In this document: positions 7,268 through 14,738 of the stretch, piece after piece
Layout of the letters: every line of letters begins with the position of its first letter
How positions within the stretch are numbered: the first letter of the stretch is position 1
NCBI GenBank assembly: GCA_944384305.1
Contig: CALWSW010000007.1
Span: 1-32,744 of the forward strand
Source: an uncultured Christensenellaceae bacterium
GTDB lineage: Bacteria > Bacillota > Clostridia > Christensenellales > CALWSW01
Direction: 5' to 3'
Length of the DNA: 32,744 nt
Program-made: the position numbers and the translations under genes
Notes under the pieces: generated by a model
What the model was told of the DNA's origin: nothing
Databases searched by the model: none
The model's input: the letters and a program-made list of their open reading frames with translations, nothing else

Positions 7268-7636
7268 TTGACAATACTGTTCTTCGACCCGACGGAGTAC
7301 CTCGCGCGGGAGGAGGTCCGCCTGCTCAGCGCCAGCCTTTCCTTCCCCGACCAGGTGCTCGGCGTGGTGCGCAGCGATACCCGCACCGATGCGGAGGGGC
7401 TCGCGGCGCTTACCGAACTCCTCACTTCCGGTTCGTCTCCGACCTATCCGCCGGGCTGCCCCTTTGGCGGGGTGCTGACCCTCCAGCTTGAGGAGGGCGG
7501 CGAGCCGCGCACCCTGACGCTGACCCTTTCTTCTGGCAGCTGTTCGGTGTTTACCCTGCACGGATTGTCGTTTTACGATTACGGCGGCCAGGAAAAGCTG
7601 CTTGCGATCTTTCCCAACTGCCAGTCTGGGCGGTGA
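7268..7636 (+). CDS. Hypothetical protein, possibly a 5'-truncated extracytoplasmic protein
   Basis: The 122-residue frame runs from a TTG at 7268 between two terminators. The protein begins at once with FFDPTEYLAREEVRLLSASLSFPD, then a helix (DAEGLAALTELLTSG), and two amphipathic strands (GVLTLQLEEGG, RTLTLTLSSG) ending HGLSFYDYGG. This resembles the mature domain of small clostridial secreted or lipoproteins that combine an I-x-D-x-E-x-I-x-x-L element with a beta-sheet, but no signal peptide or lipobox is present. The ribosome site (GGGAAG) is weak and no promoter is evident. It may be a remnant whose 5' end was lost, or an unusual short gene. Function is not recognised. Confidence 0.5.
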   Translation: MTILFFDPTEYLAREEVRLLSASLSFPDQVLGVVRSDTRTDAEGLAALTELLTSGSSPTYPPGCPFGGVLTLQLEEGGEPRTLTLTLSSGSCSVFTLHGLSFYDYGGQEKLLAIFPNCQSGR

Positions 7637-7664
7637 CAGGGCGGTCTTTTCGCAAACACGGCAC

Positions 7665-7699
7665 AAAGCGCCCTTCGCGCAATACGCGAAGGGCGCTTT
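7665..7699. terminator. Bidirectional terminator between the orphan ORF and the alcohol dehydrogenase
   Basis: A perfect 15-base-pair stem (7665-7679 with 7685-7699) closes a 5-base CAATA loop and is flanked by AAA and TTT, so it can act on both converging transcripts. Confidence 0.85.
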
Positions 7700-7753
7700 G
7701 CTGTACAGGGTGAAGCCGCGCCTGTTTCCTGCGGCAAATTCCGCAATCGAGGC

Positions 7754-8905
7754 CTACAGAATGGTTTCCAGGAACTCCTCCCACCCCTTGGCGTCCATCT
7801 GCAGGGGGTTGGAGGACATGCTGGTCCCAAAGCTCTGCTGCGCAATGGAGGGAAACATCTCCTTGGGAATGTTCAGGTGCTTGAAGTCCGGCTTGATGTT
7901 CATGTGCGCGTTCAGCTCGTAAATAAAGTCCACCGCGGCGTTGGCGGCTTCCTCCAAAGAGTCAAAGCGCTTGCCGGTCAGGGTCTCGCCCACCTTTGCC
8001 ATGCGCTCCAGGGTGTGGGGGGCGTTCAGCTTCATCACGTGGGGCAGCAGAATGCCGCAGGCCTCGCCGTGGGGCACGTGGTACAAAATGCCAATGACCA
8101 TGCCGATGCCGTGCGCGGCCCCCAGGCCGGAGTTGGCAAAGGCCATACCGCCCATCACCGCCGCGGCGGCCATGCCCTCGCGGGCTTCCATGTCGGAACC
8201 GTCGTCGTAGGCGCGGCGCAGGTACTTGCCGGCCAGCTCAATGCCCTTTAAGGCCAAGCCGTCGCTGATGGGCGTGGCCCGCCAGGTGGTGTAGGCTTCA
8301 ATCAGGTGGGTCATGGCGTCAATGCCCGAGAAGGCCGTCACGCTCTTGGGGCAGCCGGCGGCAAGCGCCGGGTCGATGATGGCCAGGTTCGCCATCATGG
8401 AATCGGAGCGCATCGAGCGCTTGAAGTTGTGGATCTTCGAGCCCAGCACGGCGTTCTTGGTCACTTCCGAACCGGTGCCGCTGGTGGTGGGCACGGCAAT
8501 AAAGGGCACGGGTTCCACCGTCACCTTCTTGCCCTTGCCCACCACTTCCATGTAGTCGATGGCGGGGGTGCCGTTGGTGATGAGCGCGGCGACCGACTTG
8601 CCCACGTCGATGTTGCTGCCGCCGCCAATGGAAATAACGGCGTCGCACCCGGCTTTTACGGCCAGTTCGGCCACTTCGTCCACCTGCTCTACCGTCGGTT
8701 CGCCGGCCACTTCGGCGTAGACCGTAAAGCGCTTGCCGGCATCGGCGAGCTGCTGCTTCACGCTCTCCATCACGGGCGAGGTCTTAAAAAAAGGGTCCAC
8801 CACCAGCAGGAAGTTGCTGCCAAGCTCGCCCACGTGGGAAACGAGCTCGTGGATGGCGCCCTGCTTGAACACGATCTTATGCGCGGTCAAAAATGAAAAT
8901 TCCAT
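7754..8905 (-). CDS. Iron-containing alcohol dehydrogenase
   Basis: The 383-residue product is a full-length group III (Fe-type) alcohol dehydrogenase. It has the NAD(P)-binding GGGS (94-97), PTTSGTGSEVT (139-149), and metal ligands in family positions: D196 and H200 in FSGIDAMTHLIEAYT, H265 in GAAHGIG and H279 in YHVPHGEACGILLP. Such enzymes interconvert alcohols and aldehydes, for example ethanol/acetaldehyde or 1,2-propanediol/lactaldehyde; the substrate cannot be read. The ATG at 8905 follows AAAGGAG; an in-frame ATG 54 bases upstream lacks a site. It lies downstream of the sugar kinase and DeoC-like genes on the same strand, so reducing the aldehyde released by the aldolase is a reasonable role. 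Confidence 0.92.
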   Translation of the reverse strand: MEFSFLTAHKIVFKQGAIHELVSHVGELGSNFLLVVDPFFKTSPVMESVKQQLADAGKRFTVYAEVAGEPTVEQVDEVAELAVKAGCDAVISIGGGSNIDVGKSVAALITNGTPAIDYMEVVGKGKKVTVEPVPFIAVPTTSGTGSEVTKNAVLGSKIHNFKRSMRSDSMMANLAIIDPALAAGCPKSVTAFSGIDAMTHLIEAYTTWRATPISDGLALKGIELAGKYLRRAYDDGSDMEAREGMAAAAVMGGMAFANSGLGAAHGIGMVIGILYHVPHGEACGILLPHVMKLNAPHTLERMAKVGETLTGKRFDSLEEAANAAVDFIYELNAHMNIKPDFKHLNIPKEMFPSIAQQSFGTSMSSNPLQMDAKGWEEFLETIL

Positions 8906-8947
8906 CAGAATACTCCTTTGGTCAAAGGATAGTTGCCCCAAAGCCAG

Positions 8948-9040
8948 CCCACTCCACATGATCTCGCTTCACTCGATCATGCGGGGGCCCCGGGCGTGGT
9001 CCTCAGCTTCGTTGTGCAAGCTCTATCGCGGGGCCCCGGG
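8948..9040 (+). repeat. Two-hairpin mobile-looking repeat unit, copy A
   Basis: The unit starts with a CCCAC flank. Hairpin 1 is CATGATC (8957-8963) with GATCATG (8975-8981) and an 11-base loop. Hairpin 2 is framed by GGGGCCCC at 8984-8991 and 9030-9037, with AGCTT (9005-9009) pairing AAGCT (9018-9022). Copies B (32131) and C (32532, inverted) keep the frame and pairing while stem letters change. It sits between the kinase terminator and the alcohol dehydrogenase ribosome site. Confidence 0.7.
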
Positions 9041-9091
9041 CGAGCTCTTGCGTTTCGTTTGCAAAACACAAAGGGCGGCCAAACAAACGGT

Positions 9092-9127
9092 GAAAAACCC
9101 GCAAAACAGGCTTTGGCCTGTTTTGCG
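9092..9127 (-). terminator. Terminator of the FGGY kinase gene
   Basis: A 12-base-pair stem (9100-9111 with 9116-9127, loop TTTG) is followed on the minus strand by TTTTT. The stem core GCAAAACAGGC resembles the terminator after deoC. Confidence 0.85.
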
Positions 9128-9136
9128 GAACAACTT

Positions 9137-10702
9137 TTAATGATACTTCTGCTGGTACTGGAACACCTTGGGGAAGGCTTCCTTGGCCAGGCCCTCGTAG
9201 CAGGACTCGAACACCGAGAACACGTCGTCGTACTGCGCCATGGCGGCCGCGGTGGGCTCAAAGCGCTTCTTCAGGTGCACCATGTGCTCCGAAGCCTCGG
9301 CCAGGTCCTTAAACACGCCCGCGCCCACAGCGCCGATCATGGCCGCGCCCAGCGCAGTCGCTTCGGGGGCGTCCACGGTCTCAACGGCGCAGCCGTAAAT
9401 GTTGGCCTGCATCTCGCACCACAGGTCGCTCCTCGCCGCGCCGCCGGTCACGCGCAGGGTCTCAAAGTTCGAGAAGCCCGCCGCCTTCAGGGCGTTGAGC
9501 ATCTCGCGCATCTCAAAGCAAATGCCCTCCATGGCGGCGCGCAGCAGCTCGGCCTTGGTGGTGCCCAGCGTCATGCCAATAAAGCCGCCGCGGGCGTTGT
9601 CGTCGTAGTGCGGGCAGGCGGCGCCGGCCAGCCAGGGCAAAAAGATGGTGCCCTTTGCGCCAATGGGCGACTTGGCCGCCGTGGCGCTCATGATGTCGTA
9701 CACGTCGATGTCCGAAATATCGGCGGCGGTCATTTCGAACTGGCAGATGGCGTTGCGCAGCCAGCGGAAGGAAGAGGCCGCGGCCGAGGCGTGGCCCTCC
9801 ATGGTGTAGCCGCCCGCCGGGTGGCCCAGCACGTGGCACTTGCCGTTGGGGTCGCGCACGGGGGTGGCAGAGTAGCCAATGCACAGGCCCGCCGTGCCCA
9901 GGCACACCGAGCCCAGGCCGGGCGCGCCGGAGTTGCCCACGCCCGCAGCGCCGCACTGCTGGTCGCCCGAGCCAATGAAGATGGGCGTGCCCGCCTTCAG
10001 GCCGGTCTTTTTGGCCACCTCTTCGGTCACCTTGCCAATGGGGGTGCCGGGCTTGAGGTTTTTGGGGTACTTGTCAATGTCCATGCCAAAAATGCCGCAC
10101 AGCTCGGGGTCGTACTGGAAGGTGTCGCCGTTGGTCACCAGCCACCAGTTGGCGTCGCTCTCCTCGTCGTACCAGTCGTCTGCGCCAAAGGCCTTGGTCA
10201 GCATCGCCTGGGGCGAAACCATCTTCCAGGTCTTTTCGTACACCTCGGGCTCCTTCAGCTTCAGCCAGAAGGCCTTGGAACCGTACTGCACCGAGCTCAG
10301 CGGGTGGCCGCAGCGGTTGTAAAGGTCCAGTTCGGTCATGCCGTGCTCGGCCAGGCGCTCCCGCGCCCAGGGGAAAATCTCGGCGCCGCGCTGGTCCTGC
10401 CACAGGATCATGTTGTAAATGAAGTTGCCGTCCTTGTCGATGGGGGCAAAAGAGGTGCGCTGGTTGGTAAAGCTGATGGAAATGATCTCTTCAGCGTCGA
10501 TGTGCTTCTTGGCAATGGCGCCGGCAACGGCCTTGTAGGCCAGTTCGATCACGTCCTCCGCCCGCTGCTCCACCCAGCCGGGGCGGGGGTAGAAGGTGGG
10601 GGTCTCGTAGTAGTCGCTGCTTACCTGCTTGCCGGTCAGATCAAAAATGACGCAGCGGACGCCCATGGTGCCCGCGTCGATGCCGATGACGTATTTTCCC
10701 AT
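9137..10702 (-). CDS. FGGY-family carbohydrate kinase (xylulokinase-like)
   Basis: The 521-residue product is a complete FGGY sugar kinase. The N-terminal phosphate-binding IDAGTMGVRCVIFD (residues 8-21), WQDQR at 101-105, the catalytic-base region IGSGDQQCGAAGVG with D247, and the second ATPase-fold signature VTGGAARSDLWCEMQANI followed by APEATALGAA are all present. FGGY kinases phosphorylate sugars or polyols such as xylulose, ribulose, erythritol, glycerol or the AI-2 precursor; substrate assignment needs phylogeny. The ATG at 10702 follows GGGAGGATTTCA. It is between deoC and the alcohol dehydrogenase on the same strand, but each gene has its own terminator, so they are neighbours rather than one simple operon. 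Confidence 0.9.
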   Translation of the reverse strand: MGKYVIGIDAGTMGVRCVIFDLTGKQVSSDYYETPTFYPRPGWVEQRAEDVIELAYKAVAGAIAKKHIDAEEIISISFTNQRTSFAPIDKDGNFIYNMILWQDQRGAEIFPWARERLAEHGMTELDLYNRCGHPLSSVQYGSKAFWLKLKEPEVYEKTWKMVSPQAMLTKAFGADDWYDEESDANWWLVTNGDTFQYDPELCGIFGMDIDKYPKNLKPGTPIGKVTEEVAKKTGLKAGTPIFIGSGDQQCGAAGVGNSGAPGLGSVCLGTAGLCIGYSATPVRDPNGKCHVLGHPAGGYTMEGHASAAASSFRWLRNAICQFEMTAADISDIDVYDIMSATAAKSPIGAKGTIFLPWLAGAACPHYDDNARGGFIGMTLGTTKAELLRAAMEGICFEMREMLNALKAAGFSNFETLRVTGGAARSDLWCEMQANIYGCAVETVDAPEATALGAAMIGAVGAGVFKDLAEASEHMVHLKKRFEPTAAAMAQYDDVFSVFESCYEGLAKEAFPKVFQYQQKYH

Positions 10703-11047
10703 TGAAATCCTCCCGAAAATTCTTGGGTCGGTGTTGCAGTCCGGGCCGCCGCGGCTGCGCTTTTTTTAAAAACGTTGCAGGAAAGAGCGCTCCCCTGTTG
10801 GGAGTGCGGATTTTTGTGAAGGTTTTTTCAAAAAGCGTAACGGCCGGCCCTGTTGCGGAACGCCGTGTGTTCTCCGCCGTTTGGCCGGCTCTGCAGCCGG
10901 GGGGTTCGAGATGCGGTCAAAGTAAGAAAGGCGCCGGGGCGGGGGAAAGTACAATACCGCCCCGGCTTTCGATTGAGAGAGAAACGGGGTGCAGGCCCAA
11001 AGGCCCCGCGCTGGGGCGCTGTCAACGGGCCGCGGAAGGGTCCTGTA
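10703..11047. other. Intergenic region upstream of the kinase gene
   Basis: No gene is seen in about 345 bases. A 10-base-pair hairpin, GCCGGGGCGG (10933-10942) with CCGCCCCGGC (10957-10966), is followed on the minus strand by CCTTTCTTACTTTG and could be a second terminator behind deoC. No convincing promoter for the kinase was found by eye. The string GCGTAACGGCC near 10836 also occurs in the typA-flanking blocks, perhaps by chance. Confidence 0.45.
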
Positions 11048-11084
11048 AAGAAACTTTCGCAAAGCAGGAAATTGCCTGCTTTGC
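11048..11084 (-). terminator. Terminator of the deoC-like gene
   Basis: GCAAAGCAGG (11059-11068) pairs with CCTGCTTTGC (11075-11084); the minus-strand side continues GAAAGTTTCTTT. Confidence 0.8.
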
Positions 11085-11091
11085 GGTGCGT

Positions 11092-11817
11092 TTAGCGCAC
11101 TTCGAAGTTCTTCACCATGGATTCGAAGATGGGCAGCTCATCCACAATGGACTTTGCCGAGCGGGTGCCGATGATGTCGAAGCCGGCAGCCAGGGTGGTG
11201 AGCGCAATGGCGGTGGTCCAGAAGCGGCCGGTGCCGGCAATCTTCAGCTTGCAGCGGCCGGCGCAGGTCTTCACCATCAGGTCGATCACGCGCATATCGG
11301 GGCCGCCAAAACGGCCGGTAGAGGTCTTCACAAAGTCGCCGCCGCCTTCGATCACGGTCTCGCAGGCCGTCACGATCTCTTCGTCGGTCAAATAGCACAC
11401 TTCAATAATGAAGCGGGTCTCGCGGCCCTGGGCGGCCGCCACGCAGGCCTTGACTTCCTTCAAAAGGTGCTCGCGGTCGCCGCTCTTTAAGGCGCCGTAG
11501 TCAATGACGAAGTCAATGATGTCCACGCCCTTTTGAACGGCCACTTCCGCCTGGTGCACCTTGTCTTCCAGCGCGCCGGTGCCAAAGGGGTAGTCGATGA
11601 CCACGCAGGACTTCACATCCGTGCCCTTCACGGCCTCAATGACCATGTCGAGGTAATTGGGGTTGACGCAGATGGAGTTGGTGTGGTACTCGAGCGACAT
11701 GGAGATGAGGTTTTCGATCTCCTGCTTGGTGGTAAAGGGGTTCAAAAGCGAACCGTCGATCTTCTTGGCCAGGGTCCTTTTGTTGATCTCTTCGCCGCGG
11801 ATGTAAAGCATGGTCAT
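11092..11817 (-). CDS. DeoC-family aldolase (deoxyribose-phosphate aldolase-like)
   Basis: The 241-residue product has the class I aldolase features of DeoC: D102 in VDIIDFVIDYGALKSGD, the Schiff-base lysine K164 in GGGDFVKTSTGRFGG, and K192 in KLKIAGTG. DeoC cleaves 2-deoxyribose-5-phosphate to glyceraldehyde-3-phosphate and acetaldehyde. The end (IAGTGRFWTTAIALTTLAAGFDIIGTRSAKSIVDEL) departs from the usual ASGGIRT...RIGTS pattern, so this may be a sister aldolase with a different sugar phosphate. The neighbouring kinase and aldehyde-reducing dehydrogenase fit a route phosphorylation, cleavage, reduction. It has its own promoter and terminator. The ATG at 11817 has AAAAGGAGACA upstream. Confidence 0.82.
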   Translation of the reverse strand: MTMLYIRGEEINKRTLAKKIDGSLLNPFTTKQEIENLISMSLEYHTNSICVNPNYLDMVIEAVKGTDVKSCVVIDYPFGTGALEDKVHQAEVAVQKGVDIIDFVIDYGALKSGDREHLLKEVKACVAAAQGRETRFIIEVCYLTDEEIVTACETVIEGGGDFVKTSTGRFGGPDMRVIDLMVKTCAGRCKLKIAGTGRFWTTAIALTTLAAGFDIIGTRSAKSIVDELPIFESMVKNFEVR

Positions 11818-11907
11818 TGTCTCCTTTTCTGAACGGATTGAGTGAAGTGATGGCAGAAGGGTCCCGGTGTGCCAGGGGGATCTGGCAGGCCGGTCTTACT
11901 AAAATTT

Positions 11908-11937
11908 AAAATAGCACGTGATTTTTTGTTTTGTCAA
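11908..11937 (-). promoter_or_regulatory. Promoter of the deoC-like gene
   Basis: On the minus strand TTGACA (11932-11937), an 18-base spacer rich in A, and TATTTT (11908-11913), about 90 bases before the start codon. This is the only clear promoter upstream of the aldolase-kinase-dehydrogenase set. Confidence 0.7.
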
Positions 11938-12405
11938 GCGGTAAGATTTGCACAAAACAAACTAAAATTGTGAATTGTGATATGTTTTGTGTGAAATTAA
12001 GCAAAAACAAACAACCGCCATACAACCTGGGGCAGAGCGGTATGGTACCGGTATGCTGCATTGCGCGATGAATCACAAATTTCCGGCGGCAGCAAAAAAC
12101 AGGGGGAGGCGCCAAAAAACAGCGGGCAAAAAAGGCGGGGCCTGCGGGGCGCGCCAAAAAACCGGACTGCGCGGGGCGCAAAGCGCAGGCCTTTTGCCGG
12201 AAGAAGGGAAAAGCGGGCAAAGTTTGCCTTGCGGCAAACCCAAAGCCCGCCGGGGGTGCGAGCATACCGGTATGTTTTTTCTGCATAACACCCCGCCCCT
12301 TTGCTGCAAAACAAACGGGATTGACCGGGTGGTATCAAAAAAACCGGGCCAAACAAAAAATGTTGCAAAAATTTTTTTGCAACGGGGGCGCGCCCGGGCT
12401 GCGCG

Positions 12406-12445
12406 CAAAAAAACAGGGGAGCGCCTTGCCGCTGGCGCTCCCCTG
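12406..12445 (-). terminator. Minus-strand terminator without an assigned gene
   Basis: Perfect 12-base-pair stem CAGGGGAGCGCC (12414-12425) with 12434-12445, 8-base loop; on the minus strand it is followed by seven T. The transcript it would end is unknown. Confidence 0.65.
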
Positions 12446-12552
12446 CCGGCTGCCGGTTTTTCGGCAGCCCAAAGGGAATGGAGGGGTAGGAGGGCGGGCG
12501 CGCGGCCCGCCGCAAATGAAGACCTGTGCGTTGCTGCTGTAACCCTGCCTGC

Positions 12553-12594
12553 CCAAAGGGCTCTGCTGCTCTTCCCTTTGGACAGTTTTATCTT
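12553..12594 (+). terminator. Plus-strand terminator-like hairpin
   Basis: CCAAAGGG (12553-12560) pairs with CCCTTTGG (12574-12581), followed by ACAGTTTTATCTT. The stem is short and the T-run interrupted. Confidence 0.4.
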
Positions 12595-12701
12595 AACGGG
12601 CAAAAGTGGCGGGTGTGTGGCGCACAAAGGACGGTATCGGGCGTTTTTGTGAAGATTTTTAAAACGCCGGCCGCACGGCGCAAAAACGCGCCCGCGCGCT
12701 C

Positions 12702-12745
12702 TTGCGGGGCGCGCGGTGTTTTCATTATAATAAAAGCGAAAACAC
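12702..12745 (+). promoter_or_regulatory. uvrC promoter with an inverted repeat around the -10
   Basis: TTGCGG (12702-12707), 18-base spacer, consensus TATAAT (12726-12731). The arms GTGTTTTC (12716-12723) and GAAAACAC (12738-12745) form a perfect 8-base inverted repeat that straddles the -10 box, as an operator would. It does not match the LexA (CGAAC-N4-GTTCG) box. Confidence 0.65.
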
Positions 12746-12803
12746 GCGGCGGCCCAAGGGCTGTTTGCCGCCTGCGGAAAGGAAAGGAAGCGCACGACCC
12801 CCG

Positions 12804-14738
12804 ATGTTTGAACTGACCCCCGAAAAATACCGCGACGAATTGGCCCACAAGCTCGCCGAACTGCCCGAGTCCCCCGGGGTGTACATCCACCGGAATGCCG
12901 CGGGCGAGGTCATTTACGTGGGCAAGGCCGTCAATTTAAAAAACCGGGTGCGCAGCTATTTCCAGTCCCCCAAAAACCACTCCCCCAAGGTGCGGGCGCT
13001 GGTCACGCACATCGCCGATTTTTCTTATATCTTGGTCGACAGCGAGACCGAGGCCCTCACCCTGGAGTGCAACCTCATCAAGGAATACCGCCCGCGCTAC
13101 AACATCCTGTTAAAGGACGACAAAACCTTCCCCTATGTGCGCATGGACTTCCGGCAGGACTTCCCCCGGGCCGAATTGGTCTACCGCCTCAAAAACGACG
13201 GCGCGCGCTACTTCGGGCCCTACCTTTCCCGCCACGCCGTGGCCGAAGCGCTGGACGCCGTGCGCGACAATTTTCCCCTGCGCACCTGCAAAAAGGACAT
13301 CCACAAGGCCATCGCCCGGGGCGAGCGCCCCTGCCTCAACTACTACATCGGCAAGTGCGTGGCGCCCTGCAGCGGCCAGGTGACGCTCGAGGAATACCGC
13401 AGGGTGGCGGATTCGGTGGCGGCCTTCCTTTCCGGCCACACCGACGAAGTCGCCGCCGCGCTGGAAAGCGAGATGCAGCAGGCGGCCGAAGCGCTGGAAT
13501 ACGAGCGGGCCGGCATGCTGCGCGACCGGGTGCGGGCCATCCGCGCCATCAGCGAAAAGCAGAAGGCCATCTTAGCGAACGAGGATGAGCGCGACTTCTT
13601 CGCCCTTTGCCGGTTGGGCGGCGACGCCCTGATCTACGGCATGTTCATGCGGGGCGGCAAGATCGTGGGGGCCGAAGGCTACGCCTTAAAGGGGGCAGAC
13701 GAGGCCGACGGCGCGGTGCTGGCCTCCTTTTTGGCGCAGTTTTACAGCGAGGCCTACGTCCCGCGCGAGGTGCTGACCGCGACCGAACCCGAGGGCGCGC
13801 AGGCGCTGGAAGAGTGGCTGTGCGCGCGCCGGGGCAAAAAGGTGCGCCTGTATGTTCCCCAGCGGGGCGACAAAAAAAAGCTGTGCGGCGTGGCCCAAAG
13901 AAACGGCCTGGACCGTTTGGAAAAGGCCGCCAGCAAAAAGCAGCGGCAATGGGAGCGCACCGAGGGCGCGGTGCGCGACCTGGCGGCGGCCCTGGGCCTG
14001 GAAGAGCTGCCCCGGCGCATCGAGTGCTACGATATTTCCCACACCATGGGCATGGAACCGGTGGCCTCCATGGTGGTGTTTACCGACGGCAAGCCAGAAG
14101 CCAAGCAATACCGCCGCTTCAAGATCCGCACCGCCGCCAACGACGATTACACCGCCATGCGCGAAGTGCTCGCCCGCCGCCTGGAACGCTACAAAGAAGA
14201 GCGGGGCGCAGCGGTCTCTACCGGGTTTTCCGAGCGGCCGGATCTGCTGCTCATCGACGGCGGTAAGGGCCAGCTGAACGCGGCGCTCGAGGTGCAGCGC
14301 GAACAGGGGCTTTCCTTTGACACGGCCGCCCTCGCCGAGCGGCTGGAAGAGCTGTGGCTGCCCGGGGCGGAAGCGCCCGTGCTGCTTGAGCGGGGGTCGC
14401 CGGCTTTGCACCTGGTGCAGCGCGTGCGCGACGAAGCCCACCGCTTTGCCATCACCTACCACCGCAGCCTGCGAAACAAAGCCTCGCTGGCTTCCGCTTT
14501 GGAAGAGATCAGGGGCGTGGGCCCGGCCCGGCGCAGGGCGCTGCTCGCCGCTTTCCCCTCGCCCGAACAGATCCGCGCGGCAACGGCAGAAGAGCTCGCC
14601 CAGGCAGAAGGGGTGGATAAGCGCACCGCCGCGCTGGTGTACGCCCACTTCCACCCCCCGGCAGAAGCCGCCCCGCCGGAAGGCGAAGCGCCGCCCGCGG
14701 CAAACCAACAACAGCACAGCAAAGGAGAACCAACATGA
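12804..14738 (+). CDS. uvrC: Excinuclease ABC subunit C
   Basis: The 644-residue product is a complete UvrC, the dual-incision nuclease of nucleotide excision repair that acts with UvrA and UvrB. In order it has the GIY-YIG nuclease (SPGVYIHRN from residue 23, then VIYVGKAVNLKNRVRSYF), a Cys-bearing stretch (CLNYYIGKCVAPCSG), the UvrB-interacting UVR motif (EYERAGMLRDRVRAI), the RNase H-like endonuclease (IECYDISHTMG near 404; LLLIDGGKGQLNAA) and a C-terminal helix-hairpin-helix (IRGVGPARRRALL). An Ala/Pro/Glu tail follows. The ATG at 12804 is preceded by GGAAAGGAAG; the frame extends upstream but into the promoter. It overlaps hprK by four bases. Confidence 0.96.
   Translation: MFELTPEKYRDELAHKLAELPESPGVYIHRNAAGEVIYVGKAVNLKNRVRSYFQSPKNHSPKVRALVTHIADFSYILVDSETEALTLECNLIKEYRPRYNILLKDDKTFPYVRMDFRQDFPRAELVYRLKNDGARYFGPYLSRHAVAEALDAVRDNFPLRTCKKDIHKAIARGERPCLNYYIGKCVAPCSGQVTLEEYRRVADSVAAFLSGHTDEVAAALESEMQQAAEALEYERAGMLRDRVRAIRAISEKQKAILANEDERDFFALCRLGGDALIYGMFMRGGKIVGAEGYALKGADEADGAVLASFLAQFYSEAYVPREVLTATEPEGAQALEEWLCARRGKKVRLYVPQRGDKKKLCGVAQRNGLDRLEKAASKKQRQWERTEGAVRDLAAALGLEELPRRIECYDISHTMGMEPVASMVVFTDGKPEAKQYRRFKIRTAANDDYTAMREVLARRLERYKEERGAAVSTGFSERPDLLLIDGGKGQLNAALEVQREQGLSFDTAALAERLEELWLPGAEAPVLLERGSPALHLVQRVRDEAHRFAITYHRSLRNKASLASALEEIRGVGPARRRALLAAFPSPEQIRAATAEELAQAEGVDKRTAALVYAHFHPPAEAAPPEGEAPPAANQQQHSKGEPT

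Larger units (their letters stand above)
11938..12701. other. Long non-coding region before uvrC, with palindromes and two opposed terminator-like hairpins
   Basis: No supported gene lies in about 760 bases; open frames here are low-complexity Lys/Arg/Ala/Gly noise. Features are a perfect palindrome CATACCGGTATG (12263-12274), a related GTACCGGTATGC at 12045-12056 with further GTATGG/CCATAC half-sites nearby, and two hairpins listed separately. A terminator facing minus with no minus-strand gene before it suggests a small RNA in 12446-12700, but no known RNA family was recognised. Confidence 0.5.

Noticed and set aside
8933-10705. Plus-strand open frame of 590 codons across the sugar kinase
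   Set aside because: It mirrors the codon bias of the minus-strand FGGY kinase, which has all family motifs; the plus frame shows no domain.
11987-12652. Open frame of 221 codons before uvrC
   Set aside because: Low-complexity Lys/Arg/Gly/Ala composition, no ribosome site, and full of terminator-like hairpins; a similar frame exists on the other strand, as expected in GC-rich DNA.
12716-12745. LexA/SOS box at uvrC
   Set aside because: The arms GTGTTTTC/GAAAACAC do not contain the GAAC/GTTC core of Gram-positive LexA sites.
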